Source: an uncultured Collinsella sp. (lineage in GTDB: Bacteria > Actinomycetota > Coriobacteriia > Coriobacteriales > Coriobacteriaceae). Taken from it: 6,680 bases of DNA. Numbering within the stretch: the first letter of the stretch is position 1; every line of letters begins with the position of its first letter. Made by a program: the position numbers and the translations under genes. The DNA is taken from the NCBI GenBank assembly GCA_900555355.1, contig USKV01000083.1, forward strand, positions 1-6,680. Direction: 5' to 3'. The notes below the pieces were generated by a model. It was not told where the DNA came from and ran no database searches. It saw nothing but the letters and a program-made list of their open reading frames with translations. Of this stretch, positions 1 through 6,541 are shown one piece after another.

Positions 1-331
1 CGTCGCTCGAGCCCTTAATGTCGCAGCTCTCGATCACGTCCCACAGGGCCACACCGCCGTTGAGCAGCATAACCCGCTTGGCGGCAATCGAGGCATCGAG
101 CGTCGCGAGCTCGCCGCTCGCCAAAGAGTCTCCCTCGTTGGGCGGCACGGGCACACCGAGGCACGCGGCCATCACGCGCCAAAAGCGGTTCTGCGGATTG
201 CCGTAGTAGAAGGCATTGGCGCGCGAGAGCACCGAGGGAAACGACCCCAGCACCAAAACGCGCGAGTGCTCGTCAAACACGGGCTCAAACCCATGCTCAA
301 TATGTTGATAGCCCTCGTCCGGCGCGGCCAC
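1..331 (-). CDS. DNA-deoxyinosine (hypoxanthine) glycosylase, UDG family 6; C-terminus cut off by window edge
   Basis: This is a base-excision repair enzyme expected to remove hypoxanthine (deaminated adenine) from DNA in the cytoplasm. About 110 N-terminal residues are visible; the family is usually about 160-170 residues, so the last third lies beyond position 1. The protein reads VLVLGSFPSVLSRANAFYYG, then NPQNRFWRVMA, and later LLNGGVALWDVIESCDIKGS. The GSFPS motif, the YYGNPQNRFW block and the ALWDV..SC..KGS block are characteristic of the hypoxanthine-DNA glycosylase branch of the uracil-DNA glycosylase superfamily. The start is a GTG at 331-329, because a stop codon in this frame lies only a few codons upstream and no in-frame ATG precedes the conserved core. 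GAGGG lies 8 nt before it, inside the end of the upstream amylase gene. The amylase stop is 3 nt upstream, so the two genes are probably co-transcribed and translationally coupled. Family call is confident; substrate is inferred from family. Confidence 0.88.
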   Translation of the reverse strand, partial: MAAPDEGYQHIEHGFEPVFDEHSRVLVLGSFPSVLSRANAFYYGNPQNRFWRVMAACLGVPVPPNEGDSLASGELATLDASIAAKRVMLLNGGVALWDVIESCDIKGSSD

Positions 332-334
332 GAG

Positions 335-1711
335 CTATGCCCTCAGCAGATAGCGCACCTCATAGGGCGCAAGTTCAAGGGAGCCCGACAGCTCGACCGT
401 GGGCGCATCGTCGGCAAGCAGGTCGACGAAGGAGCCGTTGAGTTCGCCGGCTCCAAAGGTGTAGGGCTCGTTCACGGCATTGACCGCCACGAGCACCGTC
501 GCGTCGTCGCAGGCGCGCTCGAACAGCAGCTGCTTGTTCTGGATCACCACGTTGCGATAGGCACCGTAGTTGAGAGCACGGGCAGCCGCGTCGTCGGCCG
601 AGCGAAGGTGCGCAAGCTGCGTGATGAACGCCGTCAGCTCGTTGGGCGCAGGCTCATTGAGCGCAGGTCGCAGCGCCCAGTCGCCATCGGGGCCACCCTT
701 TTCGCCGGCAATTCCCCACTCGCTGCCATAGTAGACGCACGGGATGCCCGGCATGCCAAAGAGCATGCCATAGGCGGGACGCAGACACGACTTGTCGGTG
801 AGGATACTTGCCAGGCGCGGCACATCGTGGTTGTCGACAAACGACAGCAGATGCTTGCCGCGATAAATGCACCAGGGGTCGCCGCCAAACTGGCGATGAA
901 GCGAGTGGGCAATCTCGAACATGTTGACCGAGTTAAAGCTGGAGTACAGGCCCTTGCAGCACTCGTAGTTGGTGCAGGAGTCGAGCATCTCGTCGTTGAC
1001 GATCTGGTTGTAGTCGCCGTGGAGCGTCTCGCCAATCAGCACAAAGTCGGGCTTGAACCCACGGGTAAAAGTATGCAGGCGGCGCATAAAATCGCGATCG
1101 AGCATATAGGCGACGTCCAAGCGCAGGCCGTCGACGCCAAAGACCTCGGCCCAGCGGCGCACGGACTCGAGCAGATAATCGACCACGGCGGGGTTTTGCA
1201 GGTTGAGCTTCACAAGCTCAAAATGGCCCTCCCAGCCCTCGTACCAAAAGCCGTCGCCGTAGCACGAGTCGCCGTCGAAGCTGATGTGGAACCAGTCCTT
1301 GTAGGGCGAATCCCACTTGCGCTCCTGCACATCGCGGAAGGCCCAAAAGCCGCGACCGACGTGGTTGAAGACGGCATCGAGCACCACGCGGATACCATGG
1401 GCGTGCAGCGTCTCGCACACGGCGGCAAAGTCGGCATCCCCACCCAGACGGCGGTCGATATGGCGCAGGCTGCGCGTATCGTAGCCGTGGCTATCGGACT
1501 CGAGCGGCGGGTTGATGAGCACAGCGCCAACGCCGAGTTCCTGCAGGTAGTCGGCCCATTGGGCGATTTTCATAATGGGGGCATCGGAGCTAGCTGTGTC
1601 GTTGGCAGCCTGGGCGAGCTCATCCTCGGCAACGGGGGCGGCGTTTTCGCGCGGAGCTCCGCAAAAGCCCAGCGGAAAGATTTGATAGAACGTCGTCTCG
1701 TATGCCCACAT
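335..1711 (-). CDS. GH13 alpha-amylase family glycoside hydrolase, cytoplasmic
   Basis: This 458-residue retaining alpha-glucan or maltooligosaccharide hydrolase has all four conserved GH13 regions. Region I is DAVFNH (112-117). Region II is GLRLDVA, with nucleophile Asp199. Region III is IGETLHG, with acid/base Glu228. Region IV is FVDNHD (291-296), with the transition-state-stabilising Asp296. A SHGYDT block (74-79) and YYGSEWG (327-333) are also typical. The (beta/alpha)8 barrel starts almost at residue 1 (YQIFPLGF), so the N-terminal CBM34-like domain of neopullulanases is absent. A small C-terminal beta domain fills about 375-458. No signal peptide is present, so it acts inside the cell on imported maltodextrin or glycogen-like oligosaccharides. 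The ATG at 1711 is preceded by GGGAGG at a spacing of about 5 nt. It is followed after 3 nt by the DNA glycosylase gene. Exact specificity (cyclomaltodextrinase, maltodextrin glucosidase or alpha-amylase) cannot be fixed by eye. Confidence 0.93.
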   Translation of the reverse strand: MWAYETTFYQIFPLGFCGAPRENAAPVAEDELAQAANDTASSDAPIMKIAQWADYLQELGVGAVLINPPLESDSHGYDTRSLRHIDRRLGGDADFAAVCETLHAHGIRVVLDAVFNHVGRGFWAFRDVQERKWDSPYKDWFHISFDGDSCYGDGFWYEGWEGHFELVKLNLQNPAVVDYLLESVRRWAEVFGVDGLRLDVAYMLDRDFMRRLHTFTRGFKPDFVLIGETLHGDYNQIVNDEMLDSCTNYECCKGLYSSFNSVNMFEIAHSLHRQFGGDPWCIYRGKHLLSFVDNHDVPRLASILTDKSCLRPAYGMLFGMPGIPCVYYGSEWGIAGEKGGPDGDWALRPALNEPAPNELTAFITQLAHLRSADDAAARALNYGAYRNVVIQNKQLLFERACDDATVLVAVNAVNEPYTFGAGELNGSFVDLLADDAPTVELSGSLELAPYEVRYLLRA

Positions 1712-1746
1712 AGCAACCTCCCGGTAAGCTCAACACAACGACATCC

Positions 1747-1752
1747 ATTGTA
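1747..1752 (-). promoter_or_regulatory. Candidate -10 box for the amylase / DNA glycosylase pair
   Basis: On the minus strand the hexamer TACAAT lies about 36 nt upstream of the amylase ATG, downstream of the 1783-1849 hairpin. That is a fitting place for a promoter separate from the transporter gene. I find no good -35 hexamer at 16-18 nt, so this is a weak call. Confidence 0.33.
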
Positions 1753-1782
1753 TGCCCAGCTCGTATCCTCTTCCCCAAAATA

Positions 1783-1849
1783 AGTTGCGGTGGAATAGTT
1801 CCTGCTTGGACCTTCAGAGGCCTTAAACAGGAACTATTCCACCGCAACT
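1783..1849 (-). terminator. Perfect 22-bp inverted repeat between the transporter and amylase genes; probable terminator or dispersed hairpin repeat
   Basis: The arms 1783-1804 and 1828-1849 are exact reverse complements (22 of 22); the outer part of the left arm begins AGTTGCGGTGGAATAG. A 23-nt loop separates them and contains AGGCCT. The structure starts 16 nt after the transporter stop codon. On the minus strand the second arm is followed by TATTTTGG, a short interrupted T run, so rho-independent termination of the transporter transcript is plausible. The stem is longer and the loop larger than in a typical terminator and the T run is poor. It could instead be a dispersed intergenic repeat of the genome. 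Confidence 0.6.
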
Positions 1850-1864
1850 GATGAGGAAACGTGA

Positions 1865-3061
1865 TTAGGCGACAGGCTTTGCGCGACGGATGGCCGGGAA
1901 CATCACCGTGATGGCAAGGATGACGCCCACGGCAGCGATCGCACCGCCCGCGCAGCCGATCCAGGCGATACCGGGGCCCGAAACCACGGCTCCGCCGATC
2001 GCGGTACCCGTGCCGATACCGAGGTTGAACAGGCCCGAGAAGATCGACATGGCGACGGCCGACGAATCTGCCGGCGTGTGCTTGATGAGCTCGGCCTGAA
2101 ACGCCACGTTAAAGGCCGTGGCGCAGCAACCCCACAGTGCGCAGACGGCAAGCACTGTCACGAGCGACGATGCGGCCGGCCCCATGAGCAGCAGGGCCAC
2201 CGGCACGCCGGAGAGCGTGATAGCCAAGAACGGGAAGCGATGCCCATCGAACAGGCGGCCAAACAGCCAGCTTCCGAGCAAACCAGAGCAGCCAAACGCC
2301 GTCAGCGTCATAGTGATGGCGCTTGCGTCGACATGCGCGACCTGAGCCAGGAAAGGCTCGATATAGCTATAGCTCGCGTAATAGCCAGTTGCCATGAACA
2401 CCGTGACCGCATAGAGCGCGATGAGGAACGGGTTCTTGAGCAGCTCGGGCAGTTGCTTGACGGTAAAGCGCTCGCCCGCCGGCATGGTTGGAAACACGGT
2501 CGCCTGGTAGACGACCGCGACAGCAGACAGTGCTCCGACCACGGCAAACGTCATACGCCAGCCCACGGCCAGGCCAATGGCGCGGCCGAGTGGCAGGCCG
2601 AAGATCTGTGCGATGGAAGAGCCCGTGGCGATCATGCTGATGGCGAGCGCGCCGTGGCGAGTGTCGACCAGGCGCGAGGCCATAATCGAGGCGACTGACC
2701 AGAACACGGCATGTGCGCAAGCGACCACCAGGCGCGCGCAGACCAGGATGGGATAGGTCGGCGCCACAGCGGACAGGAACTGACCGAGCGAGAACACGGC
2801 CAGCACGCCCAGCAGCATCCGCTTGAACTCGAAACGCGAGGCAAACACCATGAGCGGCAACGACAGCAGCATGACGCCCCAGGCATAGACCGAGATCATG
2901 ATGCCAGCTTGGGCCTCGGTGAGCGAAAACGATGCAGCGATGTCGGTCAGCAGGCCGATGGGCATGAACTCCGACGTGTTGAATACGAACGCGCAGCAGG
3001 TGAGCCCGATGAGCGGGAGCCACTGCCTGAGCGTGATGCCGTCTTGCTTTGTTTGAGCCAT
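1865..3061 (-). CDS. sotB: MFS sugar efflux transporter, SotB-like (DHA1 family)
   Basis: This 398-residue integral membrane protein is predicted to have 12 transmembrane helices and to export sugars or related small molecules using the proton gradient. From memory it matches the E. coli SotB (YdeA) pattern along its whole length, and its size is close to the roughly 396 residues of that protein. Shared blocks are FNTSEFMPIGLL (27-38), GIMISVYAW (53-61), ARLVVACAHAVFWS (109-122), SMIATGSSIA with GLPLGR (142-160), GWRMTF (167-172), YSYIEPF (231-237) and VAMSIFSGLFNLGIG (336-350). The ATG at 3061 is preceded by GGAGAGG about 9 nt upstream. It appears to be transcribed alone, with a strong -10 element upstream and the 22-bp hairpin just after the stop. 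Family membership is strong; the exported substrate (arabinose, isopropyl-thiogalactoside-like compounds or a drug) is not deducible. Confidence 0.86.
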   Translation of the reverse strand: MAQTKQDGITLRQWLPLIGLTCCAFVFNTSEFMPIGLLTDIAASFSLTEAQAGIMISVYAWGVMLLSLPLMVFASRFEFKRMLLGVLAVFSLGQFLSAVAPTYPILVCARLVVACAHAVFWSVASIMASRLVDTRHGALAISMIATGSSIAQIFGLPLGRAIGLAVGWRMTFAVVGALSAVAVVYQATVFPTMPAGERFTVKQLPELLKNPFLIALYAVTVFMATGYYASYSYIEPFLAQVAHVDASAITMTLTAFGCSGLLGSWLFGRLFDGHRFPFLAITLSGVPVALLLMGPAASSLVTVLAVCALWGCCATAFNVAFQAELIKHTPADSSAVAMSIFSGLFNLGIGTGTAIGGAVVSGPGIAWIGCAGGAIAAVGVILAITVMFPAIRRAKPVA

Positions 3062-3098
3062 ATAGGAAAACCTCTCCGATTATCTTGAGCGGTGGGCG

Positions 3099-3107
3099 AT
3101 TATAGCA
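3099..3107 (-). promoter_or_regulatory. Extended -10 promoter of the SotB-like transporter
   Basis: Reading the minus strand, the sequence is TGCTATAAT: a consensus TATAAT (3104-3099) with a TGn extension. It lies about 38 nt before the transporter ATG, giving a leader of roughly 30 nt. No clear -35 box is present, which is usual for extended -10 promoters. A perfect 10-bp palindrome, AAGAATTCTT at 3135-3144, sits about 30 bp further upstream and could be an operator, but that is only a suggestion. Confidence 0.55.
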
Positions 3108-3236
3108 ATGAGAAGTCTATAAAATGAGCAACAAAAGAATTCTTGGAAAACGATTGTTAACAGACGGCGCGCCAATTCTGCTTAGAAAGCAAGGTACGCA
3201 GGAACTCAATGTCGAAAACGCGGCTTCATCTTCGGG

Positions 3237-4064
3237 CTATCGCGCCTGCTCGGATACGCACAAGGACACCCCCATGAGCACGTCAATTTCGAGCCAACTC
3301 GCAACCGCACAATGAACTAGCAAAAGCAGCATATAAGCAAACGCCCCATAATAAAGTCCCTCATGCACAAGCGCCGTCACTGAAAGTGCCGACGGCAGCG
3401 CCGCACTCGAAACTACCCATCCAACAAGAACCTGGATAGCGCAACTTGCAACCAGGTTCCATGCCACCAGCAGCGTTGCGGGACGCGCGATTTCTCTCCA
3501 GGAGGAACGAAGCACCGTGACCGAACGCATGATGTAGCGTGGTGCAAACCGAATGCCTCGTAGTCCCCTCTGCTCCACGTCCGCATCTTCAATTAACACG
3601 AATACGAACGACGCGGAAAGAAGCGTCACGATTACTGCCACCACAAGCGAGCACAACACCCCGAGCTGACTGCTCGCAAGCGAGGCAAAGACTACAATTG
3701 CCGATAAAATCAAGTGAACCAAATAAATTAGCAGCGCCCCAGAAATCTGGAGGGGAACCGTCGAGGCCAAGAGATAAACCGGAGGGGTTCGAGCAGGTTG
3801 CACCGTCTCTTTGGACCGGTCGACGGCAAATAATGAAAAAGCCACATTCGATAGAAGCAGGTTTAAAAAGGCCGCGACCACAGTGCAAATAAGCGTAATG
3901 GACGGATTGATATAGGCGAGCTCAGTTGCAACGTTTGATACACCAATTTGAAGCGCGCTCATAACAAACAAGGGGATATATAACGCCATCGTGCAGCCAC
4001 TCCGGCATTCCTTCGCCCGATCGCCCGATTCCAGAAAGACATTGAAGTTCTCTCGCAAGTTCAC
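3237..4064 (-). CDS. Multi-pass membrane protein of unknown function
   Basis: I do not recognise this 275-residue protein. It has about six strongly hydrophobic stretches: roughly 26-46, 55-81, 97-130 (possibly two helices), 133-157, 196-220 and 233-256. A charged loop follows TM2 (VDRSKETVQPAR, 81-92). A basic segment lies between about 160 and 193 (IEDADVEQRGLRG to RSSWREIARP) and is probably cytoplasmic. No enzyme motif, nucleotide-binding loop or signal peptide is visible. The listed start is a GTG at 4064 with no convincing ribosome site. An ATG at 3989 (residue 26, MALYIPLF) has GGAG about 12 nt upstream and begins just before the first helix, so the true protein may be 250 residues. 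It follows the broken GH4 gene on the same strand after 90 nt. Its GC (53% in one 60-base stretch counted) is lower than that of the genes to its left. The hydrophobic pattern argues for a real gene, but function is open. Confidence 0.62.
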   Translation of the reverse strand: MNLRENFNVFLESGDRAKECRSGCTMALYIPLFVMSALQIGVSNVATELAYINPSITLICTVVAAFLNLLLSNVAFSLFAVDRSKETVQPARTPPVYLLASTVPLQISGALLIYLVHLILSAIVVFASLASSQLGVLCSLVVAVIVTLLSASFVFVLIEDADVEQRGLRGIRFAPRYIMRSVTVLRSSWREIARPATLLVAWNLVASCAIQVLVGWVVSSAALPSALSVTALVHEGLYYGAFAYMLLLLVHCAVASWLEIDVLMGVSLCVSEQAR

Positions 4065-4154
4065 TCTATACCCGTTTTCTTACTAAGCAGGGCGAACGGG
4101 CGCCAATATAAACGCCGGTCCGCCCATCCATAATTTCTAGTTTTAACGTCCAGA

Positions 4155-5551
4155 CTAGTCTGTCCAGCCGTCGATGTAGTCGCGGTTAAGCTCAAAGTAC
4201 TGCGCGGCGATATCTTTCGCCAAGGAGTACGAATTAACGAGCGGGTGCATCGCGAGGCTCTCGACAATGTCGCGCTTCGATCGGTTAACGATGCCACGCG
4301 CCACGGTGCGCTCGTAGTACTTGACGCGACGAATCAATTCGAGGTTTCCCGCGGGCACAGAATCGGCTTCGACGCGTCAAGTACTACGAGCGCACCGTGA
4401 TGCGGCACGCAGCCATCGGTGGAGATATCGCACGTTGACTCAATGACATCTGTATCGAGAAGGCCGGGGATGGCGCCATTGTTGGGGGTGCACAGGATCA
4501 TCTGCTGCGTCTTGCCAGAGCGAGCAATATCCATGAAGCGGAGCGCGACACCTGCATATCCGCCAGCATCTTTGCCGTACACGTCAAACGTCCACGGCTT
4601 GTCGCGATGAATACCCGTCTCGGCCGCCATGTAGTTGTTTTCGCGCATTCCGTACCACTTCTCAAAGCACGCGAGGCCTTTTTCGAAGTCGTTCTCAATA
4701 TCGATAGATGCAAGCTCGCTCGTCATTTCTCGATTAATTTCTTCGATTAGTTCGCCGCGCGTCTGGGGCGAAGAGAGAACGTTGGCAACGGCGCGCTCGC
4801 GATAGTAGAAATAGTATAGGTACTCATTTGGCACGCATCCGCGATTTAGGACGAGGTCCTTCTCGAAGAACCTAAGATCTGTATGAGCATATGCCCCGTC
4901 GTCGTGGATCAAGTCGGACATGATGTCCTCGCCGTCAACCGTCACATTGCGGAAGAACGAGAGGTGGTTGAGTCCATAGCACTCGCCCTGAACCGATGCG
5001 GGATCAACGCCTTTATACTCGGCAAACTGATGCAACATGCCCGAGGGGGCATCGCAAATGCCATAAGTAAAATCATAGCCCATATCGCGTAGGGCCTGAG
5101 ATACGACGCCAGCGGGATTAGTAAAGTTAAACACCTTGACGTCCGGCTTTGCGTACTTCTTGATTAACTCGCAATACGAAGCAAGCGCAGGGACGGAGCG
5201 CATGGCAAAAGACACGCCGGCTGCGCCAGTCGTCTCTTGGCCAAGAACCCCATGCGAAAGAGCAATGCGCTCATCGCGAACGCGCATATGGTCCCCACCG
5301 ACGCGAATCGTCGTGATCACGTAATCGGCGTCCTTAACGGCCTCGACTGCATCGCCCGTCAGTGAAAAATTAAGCGTGGGGCAAAGCATGCCCGAGACAT
5401 GGGCGGCAAGGCCACCGTAGATGCGCAGCTTCTCGGGATCATTGTCCATAAACACAAGTTCGTCAATCCCAAGCGATGACGCCTGCTGGGCTATGCTCTT
5501 TGCCAAAAACATGGAGCGGACGCCACCGCCACCTATGACCGTAAGTTTCAT
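4155..5551 (-). pseudogene. GH4 NAD-dependent 6-phospho-glycosidase, frameshifted by a 23-nt inverted-copy insertion
   Basis: An intact enzyme would hydrolyse PTS-imported disaccharide 6-phosphates in the cytoplasm, using NAD and a divalent metal by the GH4 oxidation-elimination mechanism. Seen in the sequence: dinucleotide-binding VIGGGGVRSMF (5-15), acidic D36 after strand 2, TIRVGGDH (81-88), GQETTGAAG (104-112), NFTNPAGV (142-149), metal-site Cys in GICDAPSG (164-171) and GLNHLSFF (193-200). The start is the ATG at 5551 (MKLTVIGGGG) with GGGGG 7 nt upstream; a longer in-frame upstream extension has no family character. After DGCVPH (residue 384) the frame runs into 21 unrelated residues and a TGA at 4334-4336. 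The proper C-terminus (GNLELIRRVKYYERTV, then MHPLVNSYSLAKD, ending DYIDGWTD) continues in another frame to a TAG at 4155. Deleting 4377-4399 joins both parts as DGCVPH-RVEADSVPAGNLEL, about 457 residues. The lost tail contains the usual GH4 C-terminal helices, so activity is doubtful. Confidence 0.87.
4302..4399. repeat. 27-bp perfect inverted repeat inside the GH4 gene, created by the inserted copy
   Basis: Positions 4302-4328 and 4373-4399 are exact reverse complements (27 of 27). After one mismatch (4329/4372) four more pairs follow (4330-4333 with 4368-4371). The loop is 44 nt. The left arm encodes the genuine family sequence RVKYYERTV on the minus strand. The right arm makes no family sense in the GH4 frame, so it is the newcomer. 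The stretch 4377-4399 is 23 nt, which explains the frame change. Confidence 0.95.
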
Positions 5552-5600
5552 ATCGAAACCCCCAATTAGCACATTCAATATTGCATGGTTCGCCTGTGTT

Positions 5601-5615
5601 TGGATATTGTATCCA
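5601..5615. promoter_or_regulatory. 15-bp palindrome in the GH4/regulator divergent region; candidate RpiR operator
   Basis: TGGATATTGTATCCA has perfect 6-bp arms around a TTG centre. Its minus strand contains TACAAT, a possible -10 for the GH4 gene about 55 nt before its ATG. Its plus strand contains TATTGT, a possible -10 for the regulator. A related ATATTGCAT lies 26 nt to the left, against ATATTGTAT here, next to the 8-bp palindrome CAATATTG at 5576-5583. RpiR-type regulators bind palindromes in such divergent promoter regions; the assignment is inferred from position only. Confidence 0.38.
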
Positions 5616-5623
5616 GCATGGAG

Positions 5624-5720
5624 GGCCGCTTCCCGCCCCGGTTGCAAGGCGGGAAAGGAATTCCCCAAGGAGTTATTATTTACGCAACGGAAGCGGCCAC
5701 ACACGTCCGGCGGGAAGGAA
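5624..5720 (+). promoter_or_regulatory. Repeat-rich leader of the RpiR-family gene with mutually exclusive pairings
   Basis: TTCCCGCC (5630-5637) can pair perfectly with GGCGGGAA at 5648-5655 and equally with a second copy at 5709-5716 that overlaps the ribosome site (GGGAAGGAA, 5712-5720). In addition GGCCGCTTCC (5624-5633) is an exact reverse complement of 5689-5698, and GGAATTCC (5657-5664) is a palindrome. If the transcript starts upstream of 5624, the choice of partner could mask or expose the ribosome site. A possible -10 (TATTAT, 5674-5679) lies inside the leader; if used, the switch idea would fail and these would be DNA sites. Confidence 0.35.
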
Positions 5721-5726
5721 GCACCG

Positions 5727-6479
5727 ATGGTTGATAAAAAGCAGATTTCCAAGCTCTACTCAGCCGCAAAGCTATCCGAAACCGAGCAAAGCGTACTCGA
5801 ATACCTACTCAACAATATCGACACCCTCGATGATATTGGCATAAAACCCGTCGCCATGGCATGCTTTACCAGCATGACGACAGTCATCAGGCTTTCGAAA
5901 AAGCTCGGCTACCGTGGCTACCGCGAAATGATGTACGATCTCAAGCACCTTCAGCATGTCTCCCGCGAAATGAATCAATCACTCAAAGACAGTAGCGTCC
6001 ACTTCGTATGTCACACCGGAGATGTAGACGTATTCATCGCCGCACTGCATCGCAACAGAATGATCGGAGTAAACGGAGAGGGCTTCTCACGCATCGTTGC
6101 GCAGTACATGGCGACTAAGCTCGTTGGACTTGGCTTTTTGGCCGTCATACAGGACTTCCTAGAAACCGATCAGTTTGTCGAATCCAACCGAAATACGCTC
6201 AGCTGCATGATGCTCATATCCAAATCGGGCCAGACAGAAGCCATCCTGGAAACCGCAAGGGCATGCCACGACGCGGGCATTACGACCCTCGCGTTTACCG
6301 GCAACGAAGACAGCGAGCTCGCCAAGACGGCAGACGCGATCTTTACGATACATGACGATCACCCAATGGATCTTAAGAACGTTAAGCCTAACTGCTTTAC
6401 CGGAAGTTGTATTCTCGCATTCGAAGAACTATTGAGTATCTGCCTTGACAATCTAAAACAAGAAGGCCTGGCCCCCTAA
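5727..6479 (+). CDS. MurR/RpiR family transcriptional regulator (HTH + SIS domain)
   Basis: This 250-residue DNA-binding regulator senses a phosphosugar. Residues about 17-72 form the N-terminal RpiR helix-turn-helix domain: LSETEQSVLEYLLNN at 16-30, then MACFTSMTTVIRLSKKLGY at 44-62, matching the family pattern of a recognition helix followed by KKLG(F/Y)xGYxE. Residues about 95-240 form a SIS fold. GVNGEGFSRIVAQYMATKL (114-132) is its first glycine-rich loop. LISKSGQTEAI (163-173) is the sugar-phosphate-binding SKSGxT motif, and TLAFTGNEDSELAKTADAIF (187-206) is the following strand and loop. The ATG at 5727 is preceded by AAGGAA at 6 nt. The frame stays open upstream to 5421, but that stretch lies antisense in the GH4 gene and has no family resemblance. 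It is divergent from GH4 and convergent with the PTS gene, so it most likely controls both. Length is a little below the usual 280 residues but both domains look complete. Confidence 0.93.
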   Translation: MVDKKQISKLYSAAKLSETEQSVLEYLLNNIDTLDDIGIKPVAMACFTSMTTVIRLSKKLGYRGYREMMYDLKHLQHVSREMNQSLKDSSVHFVCHTGDVDVFIAALHRNRMIGVNGEGFSRIVAQYMATKLVGLGFLAVIQDFLETDQFVESNRNTLSCMMLISKSGQTEAILETARACHDAGITTLAFTGNEDSELAKTADAIFTIHDDHPMDLKNVKPNCFTGSCILAFEELLSICLDNLKQEGLAP

Positions 6480-6541
6480 ATCATGCGATAGGAAGCCAAG
6501 CCCTGGAATTGCGCTATGCAATTGAAAGCCACTTGCGCGTT

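Noticed and set aside
266..1783. A 505-codon open frame on the plus strand opposite the amylase gene
   Set aside because: It is the antisense shadow of the GH13 gene, which has all four catalytic regions; GC-rich codon bias keeps the opposite strand open. Its product has no recognisable domain.
2078..2698. A 206-codon plus-strand open frame, and similar frames at 1903-3023
   Set aside because: They lie inside the transporter gene, give low-complexity Arg/His/Gln- or Ala/Arg/Ser-rich peptides and have no domain.
3154..3175. Palindromes TGTTAACA and GGCGCGCC in the spacer after the membrane protein gene
   Set aside because: Short palindromes expected by chance; no T run or promoter geometry ties them to a gene.
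3124..3315. A 63-codon plus-strand frame starting MSNKRILGKRLL
   Set aside because: No good ribosome site, it overlaps the transporter promoter region and runs antisense into the membrane protein gene.
4302..4399. A phase-variable invertible segment flanked by 27-bp inverted repeats
   Set aside because: I inverted the 44-nt loop on paper; the GH4 frame is not restored, whereas deleting 23 nt does restore it. No recombinase gene is in the window.
5421..5726. Upstream in-frame extension of the RpiR-family gene
   Set aside because: It is antisense to the conserved N-terminus of GH4 and lacks family similarity; ATG 5727 has a good ribosome site and a normal RpiR N-terminus.
5552..5752. 67-residue N-terminal extension of the GH4 protein
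   Set aside because: GH4 proteins begin directly at the nucleotide-binding strand (MKLTVIGGGG); the extension covers the promoter region and has no domain.
6480..6541. Terminator between the convergent RpiR and PTS genes
   Set aside because: A small stem AATTGC / GCAATT (6507-6512 with 6518-6523) exists but is only 6 bp, AT-rich and without an adjoining T run; the short TTTT at 6540-6543 has no strong stem before it.
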